A DNA stretch of 64,000 nucleotides from Marispirochaeta sp963667435 (GTDB lineage Bacteria; Spirochaetota; Spirochaetia; JC444; Marispirochaetaceae), in NCBI GenBank assembly GCA_963667435.1, contig OY763414.1:1116001-1180000 (forward strand), in the 5' to 3' direction. Of this stretch, positions 10,101-18,838 are shown piece by piece (position 1 is the stretch's first letter; each line of letters begins with the position of its first letter). The notes beneath the pieces are model-generated. The model was not told the DNA's origin. It did not search any database and was given only the letters and a program-made list of their open reading frames with translations. Position numbers and translations under genes: made by a program.

Positions 10101-10227
10101 GAATCTTAATATCAGGTAGAAGACTTATAGGGATAGTCATATACGCCAGTGCTCCGAAAAGAACCAGCGCAAGAATCCCCATGAGAATCATTATCGGCCG
10201 TTTAACTGAGAGATCTACAATATGCAT
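7132..10227 (-). CDS. RND efflux pump inner-membrane subunit (HAE-1-like)
   Basis: 1031 residues, the usual AcrB-type length: TM1 at about 10-30, first periplasmic porter domain (30-335), TM2-6 (335-495), second porter domain, TM8-12 to the end. It should drive substrates from the periplasm to the TolC-like channel with the adaptor encoded before it. Odd: the TM4 segment where AcrB has the proton-relay pair Asp407-Asp408 reads GTLVANSVVVLENI, and the TM10 segment where AcrB has Lys940 reads VGIVVNNAILILDY. All three relay residues are thus Ala, Asn and Asn. Either this clade couples to ions by other residues or transport is changed. Substrate unknown. Confidence 0.92.
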   Translation of the reverse strand: MHIVDLSVKRPIMILMGILALVLFGALAYMTIPISLLPDIKIPYVTIQTVYPGASPEVIESQITKPIEDQISSVGQLDRITSYSIDSVSIVMAQFTLEKDENLALQEVKDKVEVILSDLPDDAEAPAITKVNISSVMPVVSIILEGDMLPTELYTFGSTTVRDRLSQIDGVGNVDLAGGREREIRVELDRNTVFSQLVSPLQITGVLGAAGIELPGGNLQYQNRDLPVRLDGEFSSLDDISNLDITTSTGTYKLRQLAEVKDSAADVRERTVFLDKSSNTYEENAVLLNVIKNPSANTVDVVNGVMKRIDEIEKEAGGRIQLKVISEDGTYVRDSVDDTLNNVYLGILFTGLILLFFLHDLRSTLIVVLAMPFSIISTFLIMNAMGISLNMLSLMGISSAIGTLVANSVVVLENIFRHKEHGHSRMESAVIGSKEVTVAVFASTLTNIAVFVPLGMVSGVMGQVLSNFAYTIVIATVFSFVVSFTLTPMMASRILPAQVKREGAVSRWLEHLFSRWEDAYVWILKGLLKNRLRGLGVVVTVLFLFTGTLTLGKFIEFEQFPQTDGGKVQIDVELPQGNDLSSTARTVKQIEDRLATREDVVTILENLGTMGQMDSDVSVAQMDILLTKKSARSKSNEQIAADVTRMLSDIPGATIRVTPVSELRVSGQSAPVSFNLQGPDLDILQRIAEELKNIVADVPGITNTSLSSKAGKTELVFHPIRKQIAEDGLTVQTIARNLRAAVDGMVAATYKEGGEEYDILVTIKDESIKDMEDLKNIPIVSNAGVYPISRYAELDFSSGSNKIMRNDKERTIEITANTLPGYAQGNVLNAATAAVEAYDFPRGYGISQGTNAEMFMETVRNLIVAFFVAVVLTYMLLAATLESLTQPLFILSTVPLSLMGVILICVGTGTVLNIVSMLGIIMLVGIVVNNAILILDYYNQQREQGIEVREALITACRLKLKPVLMSNIAIVLGMLPMALGLGASGAEMRQPMGVVIIGGILSAMVLTLILLPVLEFLLSHRERKPASEVTV

Positions 10228-10238
10228 AGCAGTACTGC

Positions 10239-11291
10239 CTAGTTACCGGACACCAGCCGGTCGATTATTTTAACCGGCATATTCTCAGTCAGATTTCGTG
10301 ATCCGTCAGTAATAAGCATATCTCCAGGATCAAGCCCCTCAAGGATCTCCAGTTCCAGCCCCCGGGTTCTGCCGACAGTGAGTCTGCGTTTGACAGCCTT
10401 ATCTTCTTCCACTACAAAGCCATACCATCCACCGCCGGTCTGAATCAGGTCCTTACGCTTCACAACCATTGCTGCGTCACTGTGATAAGCTTCAATCTCA
10501 ACATCCACACTCATACCGCTTACCAGGGACTTGGGAGTTCCGGAGAAATAAGCCCGGGCGGGAAAAGCTTTTTTACGGGGATCAAGGTTAAGGGCTACTT
10601 CGGAAATATAACCGGTAAGGATTTCATTACCGTTTTCTATCTTTGCCTTCGCCCCCTGCTCTATGCTCTCAATTTCTCCCGGGGTTACATAAAACAAAGC
10701 TTCATAACCGTCCAGATTGGATACCGTAAACAGGCTGTCTCCAGGGGAAACATTAGAGCTTTTTTTAACATTCAGCCGGGTAAGATAACCGGAAATAGGT
10801 GCCCTCACTTCTATAAGATCACTGATGGATTTAAAGTTCTCCCGGGATATTTCATATTGGGTTCGGGCATTGTCATATTCCTGCCGGGACACCCCATTCT
10901 CATCAAACAACGCCTTGGTGCGTTTATAGGCAGCTTCGGCACTTTCGAAGCCCAGCCGGGCCTGCTGATACTTGGGATTATCCAGAGACAAGGATACTAC
11001 TATCTGATCTTTCTCAATGTAATCCCCTACGGAAAATCCAACCTCCCGTACTACTTCACTCAACGATGCATAAGCCGTGGATTCGGTCTGCGCATTAAAC
11101 TGAGCGGGAAATTTCAGATATACCGAAAAAGGTTCAGCATTCATCATCTGAACATTCACGGGAACGCCCTCTTCCTGATGAATCTGAGACATACTTTTTG
11201 CCGCTCCCTCCGCTTCCTTTCCGGAACAAGCGCCAAAAAGGAGTACCGCACCAAACAGACATATGCTGGTTACAGCATTGATTCTTTTCAT
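10239..11291 (-). CDS. RND periplasmic adaptor (HlyD/MFP family), lipoprotein
   Basis: 350 residues with a lipoprotein signal peptide (LLFGACSGKE; lipid on the Cys after LFGA). Then come a barrel-sandwich (lipoyl-like) half, an alpha-helical hairpin (about 100-160, AKY/RTKALFDENGVSRQEYDNA), the second lipoyl half (IRAPISGYLTRL-like) and a beta-barrel. It bridges the RND pump and the TolC channel. First gene of the pump operon and 12 bp from the RND gene; preceded by the paired palindromes at 11332-11361. Confidence 0.9.
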   Translation of the reverse strand: MKRINAVTSICLFGAVLLFGACSGKEAEGAAKSMSQIHQEEGVPVNVQMMNAEPFSVYLKFPAQFNAQTESTAYASLSEVVREVGFSVGDYIEKDQIVVSLSLDNPKYQQARLGFESAEAAYKRTKALFDENGVSRQEYDNARTQYEISRENFKSISDLIEVRAPISGYLTRLNVKKSSNVSPGDSLFTVSNLDGYEALFYVTPGEIESIEQGAKAKIENGNEILTGYISEVALNLDPRKKAFPARAYFSGTPKSLVSGMSVDVEIEAYHSDAAMVVKRKDLIQTGGGWYGFVVEEDKAVKRRLTVGRTRGLELEILEGLDPGDMLITDGSRNLTENMPVKIIDRLVSGN

Positions 11292-11331
11292 ATAAATCTC
11301 CCTGCAGTTTTACCTGCATTCAGATATTGGT

Positions 11332-11361
11332 TGAACATTATTCAAATATGAACATTGTTCA
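11332..11361. promoter_or_regulatory. Paired TetR-type operators
   Basis: TGAACATTGTTCA (11349-11361) is a perfect 6-1-6 palindrome, and TGAACATTATTCA (11332-11344) repeats it with one mismatch, 17 bp away. They lie between the adaptor gene and the TetR gene; both genes are on the minus strand, so the sites sit downstream of tetR and upstream of the pump operon. This is where a local TetR repressor would shut off the pump. Confidence 0.6.
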
Positions 11362-11417
11362 TTTCGGAATATAAAAAAAACCATTTTATTAGTCAAGATC
11401 CTTCGAACAGATTTATC

Positions 11418-12086
11418 TCATTTATCGAAATAAATACCTGTCCCTTTCTCAAGAAATACCCTGAGAACCGAGAATATGGAGTGAAGATCATACTGCCGTG
11501 CTTCTCCTGAAGCAAAACTTGAGATGGTACTTTTCAGCACCACACCCAGCATGAGAGAAATAATAACATCGACAAATACATTTGCGGTGAGCCTCGGATC
11601 AAGCTGAACCCGCAGAGATCCGTCCTTTTTTCCACGCTCAAAAATACCCGCCACAATTCCAATCAGTTTATCAATATCCGCTGAAATTCTATTCTGATTG
11701 ATCCTGTTCAGAGACTCCTTACCCTTCTGATTGAGAAAGGTAATACTGCCGAAGAGGACAAGATGAGGATCCCGGCTGAGATGGTCAAAATACTCAACAA
11801 GACGCGTCAACTGCTCAGCACCTGTGCCTTCATCCTCCCGGGGAAAGCTCTTCTCCAGACCGAAATTTTCCTTTTCAATAAACTCGGAAAAAAGATGAGC
11901 AAGAATATCTTCTTTTGTTTTGAAATGGAGATACATTGCCCCGACGCTTACATCCGCCTTACGGGCAATTTCCCGTATTGTGACATCATCGTAACGTTTT
12001 TCCCTGATAAACAGCTCTTCTGCAGCTTTGAGTATCCGTTCCCGGGCCTGCCGCTTTTTCCGTTCCACCCGGCCAATCTCTTCCAT
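11418..12086 (-). CDS. TetR/AcrR family transcriptional regulator
   Basis: 222 residues. N-terminal TetR helix-turn-helix (about 12-60: RERILKAAEELFIREKRYDDVTIREIARKADVSVGAMYLHFKTKEDIL) followed by a helical ligand domain of the AcrR C-terminal kind. A strong RBS (AAGGAGGAG) precedes the ATG. It sits directly upstream of the adaptor-RND-TolC operon in the same direction and is its likely repressor, with the palindromes at 11332-11361 as targets. The inducer is not known. Confidence 0.88.
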   Translation of the reverse strand: MEEIGRVERKKRQARERILKAAEELFIREKRYDDVTIREIARKADVSVGAMYLHFKTKEDILAHLFSEFIEKENFGLEKSFPREDEGTGAEQLTRLVEYFDHLSRDPHLVLFGSITFLNQKGKESLNRINQNRISADIDKLIGIVAGIFERGKKDGSLRVQLDPRLTANVFVDVIISLMLGVVLKSTISSFASGEARQYDLHSIFSVLRVFLEKGTGIYFDK

Positions 12087-12315
12087 CGGTCTCCTCCTTT
12101 TCCAGAATGATTGTGGTTGCTACTACTGTACAACAGCAACAGGCCCAAGAATAGCATAATAAAGGGTTCCTGAGACAAGCCCCGGAAATAGTATCTAAAG
12201 CTATAAAGTTGCATTAATATACCAGTCACCGACCACCATGAAATGCATGCAAAGCTTTTCTGCTTTTATATTGACAGCAGCTAATGCAATGCGCATAGTT
12301 AAAGGAGAGGTTTAT

Positions 12316-12678
12316 ATGGAAAAACGCAAGTTTTCCCGTACAGGTTTTCAAACTGCGGGCAAAGTAATTACAGATTCTGCTCAAATTGAGGTAAGCGTGG
12401 TGGATCTATCCCTTAAGGGAGCACTCATCACCTCCTCTACAGTTCTTAACGTGGGTAAAACGGTAAAACTGGAGATAAATCTGATGAATTCCGAGGTAGT
12501 GATTGCCACAGAAGGCAAACTAATTCATCAGGAAGCGGAAAATTATGGAGTCCGCTTTACAAGTATCGATGCAGAAAGCATGATTCATCTCCGCAGCCTG
12601 ATGGAATACAATACAGAACGCTTTGAAAAAATCGGCACTGAATTAGGCTTTCTCTTCCGGGAAAACCCGGAAGAGTAA
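12316..12678 (+). CDS. Single-domain PilZ protein
   Basis: 120 residues. The start was chosen at 12316 because AAAGGAGAGG lies 5-14 bp before it and the protein then begins with the domain. The c-di-GMP signature is present: arginines at the N-terminus (KRKFSR) and the D-x-S-x-x-G strand (VDLSLKGA, about residues 29-36). A stand-alone PilZ protein usually acts as a c-di-GMP receptor that binds a partner (motility, secretion). It agrees with the GGDEF protein at 47118-48878. No partner is encoded beside it. Confidence 0.82.
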   Translation: MEKRKFSRTGFQTAGKVITDSAQIEVSVVDLSLKGALITSSTVLNVGKTVKLEINLMNSEVVIATEGKLIHQEAENYGVRFTSIDAESMIHLRSLMEYNTERFEKIGTELGFLFRENPEE

Positions 12679-12680
12679 TA

Positions 12681-13391
12681 TCAGTCGCCTGAGATATTTA
12701 TAAGTCCTTCAGATTTCAGTCTGTTTTCTCCTCGGCCTGTGTATGTTACAGAGCCTATACCTTCTATCTTCCCTTTCAGTATCCCTCCGTCAAGTTTCAG
12801 TTCCACATTGGAAGCGCCTTTCATTTCCAGCTGCACATCCCTGAATAGAGAGCTGGACAGATTTAGATTGCTTGCGCCATCAGAAATAACACTAAATTTT
12901 GCCGCCTTCAGCCCCCGACCTGTGAGATTGACTGCCCCATGCAGTCTGAAGTCCAGGCTTTCCGCTTCAAAATCCTGTAAAACTCCATCAACTGCACCGT
13001 CAATATTCAGCTTTTCCAGTGAGGCAAGGGGCAGGACAATGGAAAAACCTCCAAGTGGAGTTGAGGACTGCTCTTTTCCCAGGCCTATAGTTAAAAGACG
13101 TCCTCTGCGGGAAACAACCACATTATCACTGTATTCAACCGGAACAGTAAGTGTACCTTCAGATTCAGTACTGTGGGAAAAATCGATCTTCCAGACACCT
13201 TCAAGGGAGATTTCAGAAATACCGGAGGTATCCACCGCTTTGTCTACCGTTTCTCCGGAAAGTTCAATGTCAGCATCCCTGGAATATGAGATATCACTTC
13301 CAATACTCAGTTTTAAATAGATCAAAGAGAAAATTATAAGCAAAGCCAGTGCCGCGGCACCTGCAATAAGGACTATTCGACTACTCTTCAT
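12681..13391 (-). CDS. GIN-domain (DUF2807) membrane-anchored protein
   Basis: 236 residues from the ATG at 13391, chosen because AAAGGAGAG stands before it and a signal anchor follows at once (residues 5-28: IVLIAGAAALALLIIFSLIYL). The rest is an all-beta repeat protein of the auto-transporter adhesin head GIN type (LEKLNIDGAVDGVLQDF, LRLHGAVNL, VISDGASNLNL). Function is unknown; such proteins are extracytoplasmic and often sit beside YtrA-type regulators and ABC-2 exporters, as here. Its start overlaps the end of the GntR gene by 11 bp. Confidence 0.75.
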   Translation of the reverse strand: MKSSRIVLIAGAAALALLIIFSLIYLKLSIGSDISYSRDADIELSGETVDKAVDTSGISEISLEGVWKIDFSHSTESEGTLTVPVEYSDNVVVSRRGRLLTIGLGKEQSSTPLGGFSIVLPLASLEKLNIDGAVDGVLQDFEAESLDFRLHGAVNLTGRGLKAAKFSVISDGASNLNLSSSLFRDVQLEMKGASNVELKLDGGILKGKIEGIGSVTYTGRGENRLKSEGLINISGD

Positions 13392-13785
13392 TATACTCTC
13401 CTTTACCTGTTCCCGTATCGGTCGGGGAATACCGGTATACGTCATATTCACGGTGTATATCTTCCATGTTCAATCCAAGAATCTCCATGCTGTGAAACAG
13501 TCTCGGCAGATCTCCCGAAATAAACTTCTGCTTCCGCTTCTGCAAAATGCGTTCCGGAGCCCCGGGGGAGACAAAATAGCCCATCCCCCGCTGATTATAG
13601 ATAATCCCCTCCTCCTGAAGCTGACCATAGGTACGGATTACCGTATTTGGATTAACCTCCATCTGCGCTGCCAACTCCCGAACAGAAGGTATGCGCTCAT
13701 TTTCCGGGTACTCTCCGGTAAGGATCAGTTCCTCTATATAGCCTCCGATCTGCCGGAAAATACTGGTGGAATCGTTAAACCGCAT
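13381..13785 (-). CDS. YtrA-type GntR transcriptional regulator
   Basis: 134 residues, the short YtrA subclass: a GntR winged helix (10-75; IPSVRELAAQMEVNPNTVIRTYGQLQEEGIIYNQRGMGYFV) plus a short dimerisation tail. This subclass controls the ABC exporter it is linked to, mainly in response to cell-envelope stress. It overlaps the downstream ABC permease by 11 bp and is the third gene of the ATPase-permease-regulator-GIN unit. Confidence 0.85.
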   Translation of the reverse strand: MRFNDSTSIFRQIGGYIEELILTGEYPENERIPSVRELAAQMEVNPNTVIRTYGQLQEEGIIYNQRGMGYFVSPGAPERILQKRKQKFISGDLPRLFHSMEILGLNMEDIHREYDVYRYSPTDTGTGKGEYNEE

Positions 13786-14560
13786 TCCTCACCTCCGCCT
13801 CCCGTACCCTCAGGTATGCCACCAGCCAGCAGAAGGGAGTAAGCAGGCCGTAGTAGAGGATCCGGATAACGGTAAACAGCTGCCCTCCGGTTTTCCTGGT
13901 AGAATTGAAAAGCGGCAGTGAGAAACTGCGGGAAAAGTCAATTGTATGGGTATAATTCCCGTAGCCGCCTATCAGGATACGGACAATCAGAGCAGAAAAC
14001 AGACCATAGAGAATAAAACCCGCAGCAATAGTCATAATGGTTTTCAAAAGCTGATGTTTTCTGTATACAGCCCCACCGGCGAAAAACACGGACTGGAGAA
14101 TAATGTAATGAGGCAGCATCCGAAAAACCTCAGCTGAGAGAGGATTAAAGATATTGGTTATTCCGTCACCGAAGAGCAGCTGGCTGAGAACAGCACCTGC
14201 AACGGAAGCCAGAAAATAAACCAGAGTAGTTAGAAACCAGTATCCCAGGGAGATGACAAGAAGTCTTGAGAGAAACTTCTCCTCCATTGAAGCCGGCAGC
14301 ATGAGCCAGTCAAGAACCATAGTTCTGGAATGCATTCCCTTGAACGATCCCGCGGCGACAGCAAAGCCGCCGATAAAGAGTATTGTCGGATACAGCCCCT
14401 CATGAACGCCCCGGGAGTTACTGTCGATCATAGAAAGCAGCATAATTACAACGGTTATTCCTGAAATGGTAAGTATTGCAGTTACAACACTGCGCAAGTT
14501 TAAAATCTCTTCCCGGCGTATCAGAAGCCACAAGCGCTTTGGATCAAAATACCGGTTCAT
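13775..14560 (-). CDS. ABC-2 type exporter, permease subunit
   Basis: 261 residues with six apparent membrane segments and no periplasmic domain, as in YtrC/D-like permeases. It overlaps both neighbours (4 bp with the ATPase gene, 11 bp with the GntR gene), so the four genes form one translationally linked unit. Substrate unknown. Confidence 0.75.
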   Translation of the reverse strand: MNRYFDPKRLWLLIRREEILNLRSVVTAILTISGITVVIMLLSMIDSNSRGVHEGLYPTILFIGGFAVAAGSFKGMHSRTMVLDWLMLPASMEEKFLSRLLVISLGYWFLTTLVYFLASVAGAVLSQLLFGDGITNIFNPLSAEVFRMLPHYIILQSVFFAGGAVYRKHQLLKTIMTIAAGFILYGLFSALIVRILIGGYGNYTHTIDFSRSFSLPLFNSTRKTGGQLFTVIRILYYGLLTPFCWLVAYLRVREAEVRNAV

Positions 14561-15375
14561 CTTTCACCTCCCCGGCCGGCAACGACCATATTAAAAAAAA
14601 CCTCAATATCAATTTCAGAGTCCTCTCCGCTTTGATTCTCCCTGACCACCGAGTATCCTCCTGGAACCTTTTCATAATAGAGCAGCGCATCAGGACCGGG
14701 TTCTACTCTTTCCAGGGTCATGGAATATTTCTGTGCCATGGCAGCGATGTCATCGTTGAAGAGAATCTGACCGGAATCGAGTACTATGATGGGATCTATA
14801 AGATGTTCCATATCTCTCACCTGATGAGTAGAAATAAGAATCGTCTGATCTTCTCTCAGCGATGATGCAACAAGGCGTCGGAACTGCCTTTTCGAGGGTA
14901 TATCCAGACCATTGGTAGGTTCATCGAGAATAACCAGCTCTGCGCCGCTGGCAAGGGCAAAACTGAGAATAAATTTCTTTTTCTGCCCCAGGGATAATTC
15001 AGTCAGCTTTCTATCTGCATCTACATCAAACTCCCCGCATAGAGCTTGAAATTTCTGAGTATCAAACCGCGGATAAAAAGGGGCATTCAAGCCCGCAAAT
15101 CGTTCTCCCGGTACCGGCGGAAGAGAAAACTCTTCCGGTATGAAGAAGATTTTTTCAAGCATTCCAGGGTGCCGCTGCAGACCGTTGAATCCGTGAATCA
15201 CAACAGATCCACTGTATCCCTTCAATTGTCCCGAAATAAGTTTCAGCAGGCTGGTTTTTCCTGATCCATTTTTCCCTAACAGTCCGTAAATCATCCCCGC
15301 CTGCAGGTCCAGATTCAAGTCTGCAAAAAGCGGGTTTGATTTATAGGAAAAGGTTAGGTCGCTGATATGTACCAT
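14557..15375 (-). CDS. ABC transporter ATP-binding protein
   Basis: 272 residues from the ATG at 15375; GGAGG 5 bp before this ATG favours it over upstream in-frame ATGs. Walker A is GLLGKNGSGKTSLL, the signature is ELSLGQKKKF, Walker B ELVILDEPTNGLD, followed by the switch His (ILISTHQ). It is of the short exporter class and partners the permease that follows with a 4-bp overlap. Confidence 0.88.
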   Translation of the reverse strand: MVHISDLTFSYKSNPLFADLNLDLQAGMIYGLLGKNGSGKTSLLKLISGQLKGYSGSVVIHGFNGLQRHPGMLEKIFFIPEEFSLPPVPGERFAGLNAPFYPRFDTQKFQALCGEFDVDADRKLTELSLGQKKKFILSFALASGAELVILDEPTNGLDIPSKRQFRRLVASSLREDQTILISTHQVRDMEHLIDPIIVLDSGQILFNDDIAAMAQKYSMTLERVEPGPDALLYYEKVPGGYSVVRENQSGEDSEIDIEVFFNMVVAGRGGER

Positions 15376-15489
15376 TCTATCCTCCATTGCTGTTTTTCTA
15401 TAAACAGACATACTTAGTGCACTACCTCACTATAACACTGATACATTACAGCCTTCATGCACAAAAATCAAGAAAAAAATGCATTTTTC

Positions 15490-16179
15490 CTAAATCCAGC
15501 CGCTCCAGCTACCCGAAAGATCCGTTTTGCGGAGAAGAAGATTGAGAAGACGGAGATATTCCTGCCTGGGAATCTCTATTGCACCAAGACTCTCCAAATG
15601 TGGAGTATGAATCTGGGAATCGATCAGCTCCACGCCCCGGCTGCGAAGATGCTCAATAAGGGTAATGAAGGCAGCCTTACTGGCGTTTGGTCGGCGAAAA
15701 AACATGGACTCACCGCAGAAAATCCCACCAAGTGAGACACCGTAAAGACCACCTACCAGTGTATCCCCCTCCCAGGCTTCCGCTGAATGGGCATATCCAA
15801 GCTGATGTAGTTCTATGTAGGCTTTCTGCATTTCCCCGGTAATCCAGGTACCTCCCTGATCCGGGCGGTACTGTTCTGCGCAGGAGGCAATTACCTCGGC
15901 AAAGCTGGTATCAAAACTGATACGGTATGTTTCGCGGCGAAGAAGGCGCAGCATACTTTTTGATACATGCAGATCTTCAGGAAACAGAACAAACCGGGGA
16001 TCCGGATTCCACCAGAGTATCTCCTCCCCCGGATTAAACCAGGGAAAAACCCCCTGCCGGTAGGCGGAAAGAAGCATACCGGGGGAGAGATTGCCACCGG
16101 CGGCAAGAAGCCCGGAAGGATCAGCCTCTTCGGGATCGGGAAAAGTGAAATAATCCTGAGAACTCAGATAGGGAAACAT
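15490..16179 (-). CDS. aat: Leucyl/phenylalanyl-tRNA-protein transferase
   Basis: 229 residues, the normal length for Aat. Clear family blocks: LLAAGGNLSPGMLLSAYRQGVFPW near the N-terminus, WWNPDPRFVL, WITGEMQKAYIELHQLGYAHSAEAWEG and GVSLGGIFCGESMFF. It adds Leu or Phe from aminoacyl-tRNA to N-terminal Arg or Lys, marking the protein for ClpS/ClpA. It sits 4 bp after clpA, and clpS comes first, so adaptor, unfoldase and tagging enzyme of the N-end rule are in one operon. Confidence 0.96.
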   Translation of the reverse strand: MFPYLSSQDYFTFPDPEEADPSGLLAAGGNLSPGMLLSAYRQGVFPWFNPGEEILWWNPDPRFVLFPEDLHVSKSMLRLLRRETYRISFDTSFAEVIASCAEQYRPDQGGTWITGEMQKAYIELHQLGYAHSAEAWEGDTLVGGLYGVSLGGIFCGESMFFRRPNASKAAFITLIEHLRSRGVELIDSQIHTPHLESLGAIEIPRQEYLRLLNLLLRKTDLSGSWSGWI

Positions 16180-16183
16180 TGAA

Positions 16184-18484
16184 TCAGCGAATCTGGATTA
16201 CAACTTCGCCGTCAACAACATCTGCCAGGGCTTTACCACCTTTTGCAAGGTCGCCGAAAAGTACGGCATCGACGAAGTAGTGCTTGATCTTGTCACTGAT
16301 AAGCCGGGCGATATTCCGGGCACCATATTCAGGGCTGTACCCTTCTTCTGCCAGGTACTCACGGCAGGCCTGGGTAAGTTCAAGCTCCACGCTCTTTTCT
16401 GCCAACTGCTTCCGGAAGGCATCAATCTCTTTATCAACAATGTTCAGCACCATTCGGGTGTCCAGACGTCCGAAGGTAACAATTTTATCCAATCGGTTGC
16501 GGAATTCCGGAGAGAAAGCTCGTTCCACCGCATCACCGATGGCATCATCGGTAACATTGCTGTCTCCGAAACCTATCCGCGGCTTTCCCATCTCCCGGGC
16601 ACCGGCATTGGAGGTCATAATAACAATAACATTGCGAAAATCGGCCTTGCGGCCTGCATTATCCGTAAGAGTGGCATAATCCATTACCTGAAGCAGAATA
16701 TTGAATATGTCCTGATGGGCCTTCTCGATCTCATCCAGCAGCAGTACCGCATGGGGCGTTTTACGGATGGCATCCGTAAGCAGCCCGCCTTCCTCATAGC
16801 CTACATATCCGGGAGGAGAACCAACCAGACGGGACACTGTATGCTTCTCCTGGTACTCGCTCATATCAAAGCGGTGGAGGTGAATACCCAGGAGATCCGC
16901 TAACTGTCGGGCAAGTTCGGTCTTTCCAACCCCCGTAGGACCTACAAAGAGAAAGGAAGCCACAGGCTTATCCTGTCCTTTGAAGCCTGCCCGAGAGCGT
17001 TTTACCGCCTGAACAACTGCAGAAACGGCATTGTCCTGACCGAAAATACGGGCTTTAAGGTCTGCCTCAAGACTCTTGAGCCTGTCATTTTCGGTAACCG
17101 AAACAGTTTTTTCCGGTATCTTGGCTATTTTGCTGATAACCTTTTCTACGAGATCCTCGCCGATCTCCTTTATCTCGTCATTCTCCGCATCCTCTCTGAA
17201 GGCAAGGATTCTGGTATAGGCCCCGGCCTCGTCAATAACATCGATGGCCTTGTCCGGCAGGTGACGGTCGTTTATGTACTGATCCGAAAGATCAACCGCC
17301 GTCCGCAGAGCCTCATCGGTGTAGCGGACATTGTGGTGTGCCTCGTAGCGTTCCCTGAGGCCCAGCAGAATCTGATAGGTCTCATCGGGGCTGGTTTCTG
17401 CAATCTCTATACGCTGAAATCGTCGGGAGAGAGCTCTGTCCCGCTCAAAGAATTTCTTGTACTCATCGTAGGTGGTGCTGCCCATACAGCGGATTTTCCC
17501 GGTTACCAGGGCCGGTTTGAGCAGATTGGATGCATCCATAGAGCCTCCGGAGGTAGCTCCGGCTCCCACGATGGTGTGAATTTCATCGATAAAGAGGATA
17601 ACCTTCTCTTCCTGCTCAAGCTCTTTGAGAATCATCTTCATCCGCTCTTCGAAATCACCCCGAAAGCGGGTTCCCGCCAGCAGGCTCCCCATATCCAGGG
17701 AAAAAACCCGGTAATCCCGCAGCAGGGCGGGCACTTTTTCCTCAGCGATCCGAGCAGCCAGCCCTTCAGCTACGGCTGTTTTACCGACCCCCGGATCACC
17801 AACCAGGATGGGATTATTTTTGAGTCTGCGACAGAGAACCTGGATGGTCCGTTCCAGTACTTCTTCCCGTCCTATGAGAGGTTCCAGCCGCCCTTCTCTG
17901 GCGGCAGCGGTCAGCTCCCGGGTGAAGGATTCCAGGGCTTTGCGCTTTTTACCTTCTTTCTGATTTTCGTTTGAATTTTCGTCCTGATCGTCTTCGGAAT
18001 CACCATCGAAACGATTCTCCCCGTCCATGGAGAACTCATCTTCATCTTCCTCATCCTCGGTCATATCCACGGAATGAGAGATGATACTCAGAAGGGCATA
18101 ACGGGTAATACCATATTTCTTAAGAAAATAGGCGCCAAAGGAATCTTTCTCGTCCAGAAGAGAGACTAACAGATCTCCCACCTCGAGACTCTGAGACGAA
18201 GACGATTCAGTATGAAATACAGCCCGTTCAATCACCCCCTGAAACCCCAGGGACTGAACCGGTTCCTGATCATCAATGGCTGGTACATGCTCTTCAAAGT
18301 AGGTTTGAAGATCATCTTTAAGCTCCTCCGGATCGGCGCCGCAGAGGGTTACAATCTCCCGGGTGGATTCAAAAAAGAGAGAAGCATACAGGATATGTTC
18401 AGGGAGCAGAAATTCATGCTTCCTGTTTTTCGCGTCCAGATAGGCCGCATTGAGAATATTTTGAACGTCGTCACTGACCTTCAT
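16184..18484 (-). CDS. clpA: ATP-dependent Clp protease ATP-binding subunit ClpA
   Basis: 766 residues. Double Clp-N domain (1-145), an acidic linker (about 155-185, rich in Asp and Glu), AAA-1 with Walker A GDPGVGKTAVAEGLA, AAA-2 with GPTGVGKTELARQLA, and the ClpP-docking loop PRIGFGD. No ClpB-type middle coiled coil. It unfolds substrates for ClpP (not in this window), including N-degron proteins handed over by ClpS. clpS lies 36 bp upstream and aat 4 bp downstream. Confidence 0.96.
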   Translation of the reverse strand: MKVSDDVQNILNAAYLDAKNRKHEFLLPEHILYASLFFESTREIVTLCGADPEELKDDLQTYFEEHVPAIDDQEPVQSLGFQGVIERAVFHTESSSSQSLEVGDLLVSLLDEKDSFGAYFLKKYGITRYALLSIISHSVDMTEDEEDEDEFSMDGENRFDGDSEDDQDENSNENQKEGKKRKALESFTRELTAAAREGRLEPLIGREEVLERTIQVLCRRLKNNPILVGDPGVGKTAVAEGLAARIAEEKVPALLRDYRVFSLDMGSLLAGTRFRGDFEERMKMILKELEQEEKVILFIDEIHTIVGAGATSGGSMDASNLLKPALVTGKIRCMGSTTYDEYKKFFERDRALSRRFQRIEIAETSPDETYQILLGLRERYEAHHNVRYTDEALRTAVDLSDQYINDRHLPDKAIDVIDEAGAYTRILAFREDAENDEIKEIGEDLVEKVISKIAKIPEKTVSVTENDRLKSLEADLKARIFGQDNAVSAVVQAVKRSRAGFKGQDKPVASFLFVGPTGVGKTELARQLADLLGIHLHRFDMSEYQEKHTVSRLVGSPPGYVGYEEGGLLTDAIRKTPHAVLLLDEIEKAHQDIFNILLQVMDYATLTDNAGRKADFRNVIVIMTSNAGAREMGKPRIGFGDSNVTDDAIGDAVERAFSPEFRNRLDKIVTFGRLDTRMVLNIVDKEIDAFRKQLAEKSVELELTQACREYLAEEGYSPEYGARNIARLISDKIKHYFVDAVLFGDLAKGGKALADVVDGEVVIQIR

Positions 18485-18520
18485 GCCAAAACCTCACAAT
18501 TAACTGCCGGCATAACACAT

Positions 18521-18838
18521 TCATGCCGGTTCTATGGTACAGCGGAGGGGATACTCATGATCCCTGGCCAGCTGATGCACCCGGGCAGCCCGGGTTGCCG
18601 CGATATCGAAGGAGTACACCCCTACAACCCCGCGCCCCTTCTGATGAACATCCAGCATTATCCTGGTTGCCTCGGGGGTCTCCTTATGAAAAACCGTTCG
18701 AAGAATCTCCACAACAAATTCCATGGTGGTGTAGTGGTCGTTATGCAGGACCACCTTGTACATCTGGGGCTCTTTAAGCTTCTGGTCGCTTTTTTCTACA
18801 ACATCAGTTCCGAACCTGTCAGCGTTTTTACCGGCCAT
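18521..18838 (-). CDS. clpS: ClpS adaptor (N-recognin)
   Basis: 105 residues. The ClpS core is plain: YKVVLHNDHYTTMEFVVEIL, where Asn-Asp and the Thr-Thr-Met stretch line the pocket for bulky N-terminal residues, and later GVVGVYSFDIAATRAARVH. The flexible N-terminal 25 residues match the part that enters the ClpA pore. First gene of clpS-clpA-aat. Confidence 0.94.
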   Translation of the reverse strand: MAGKNADRFGTDVVEKSDQKLKEPQMYKVVLHNDHYTTMEFVVEILRTVFHKETPEATRIMLDVHQKGRGVVGVYSFDIAATRAARVHQLARDHEYPLRCTIEPA

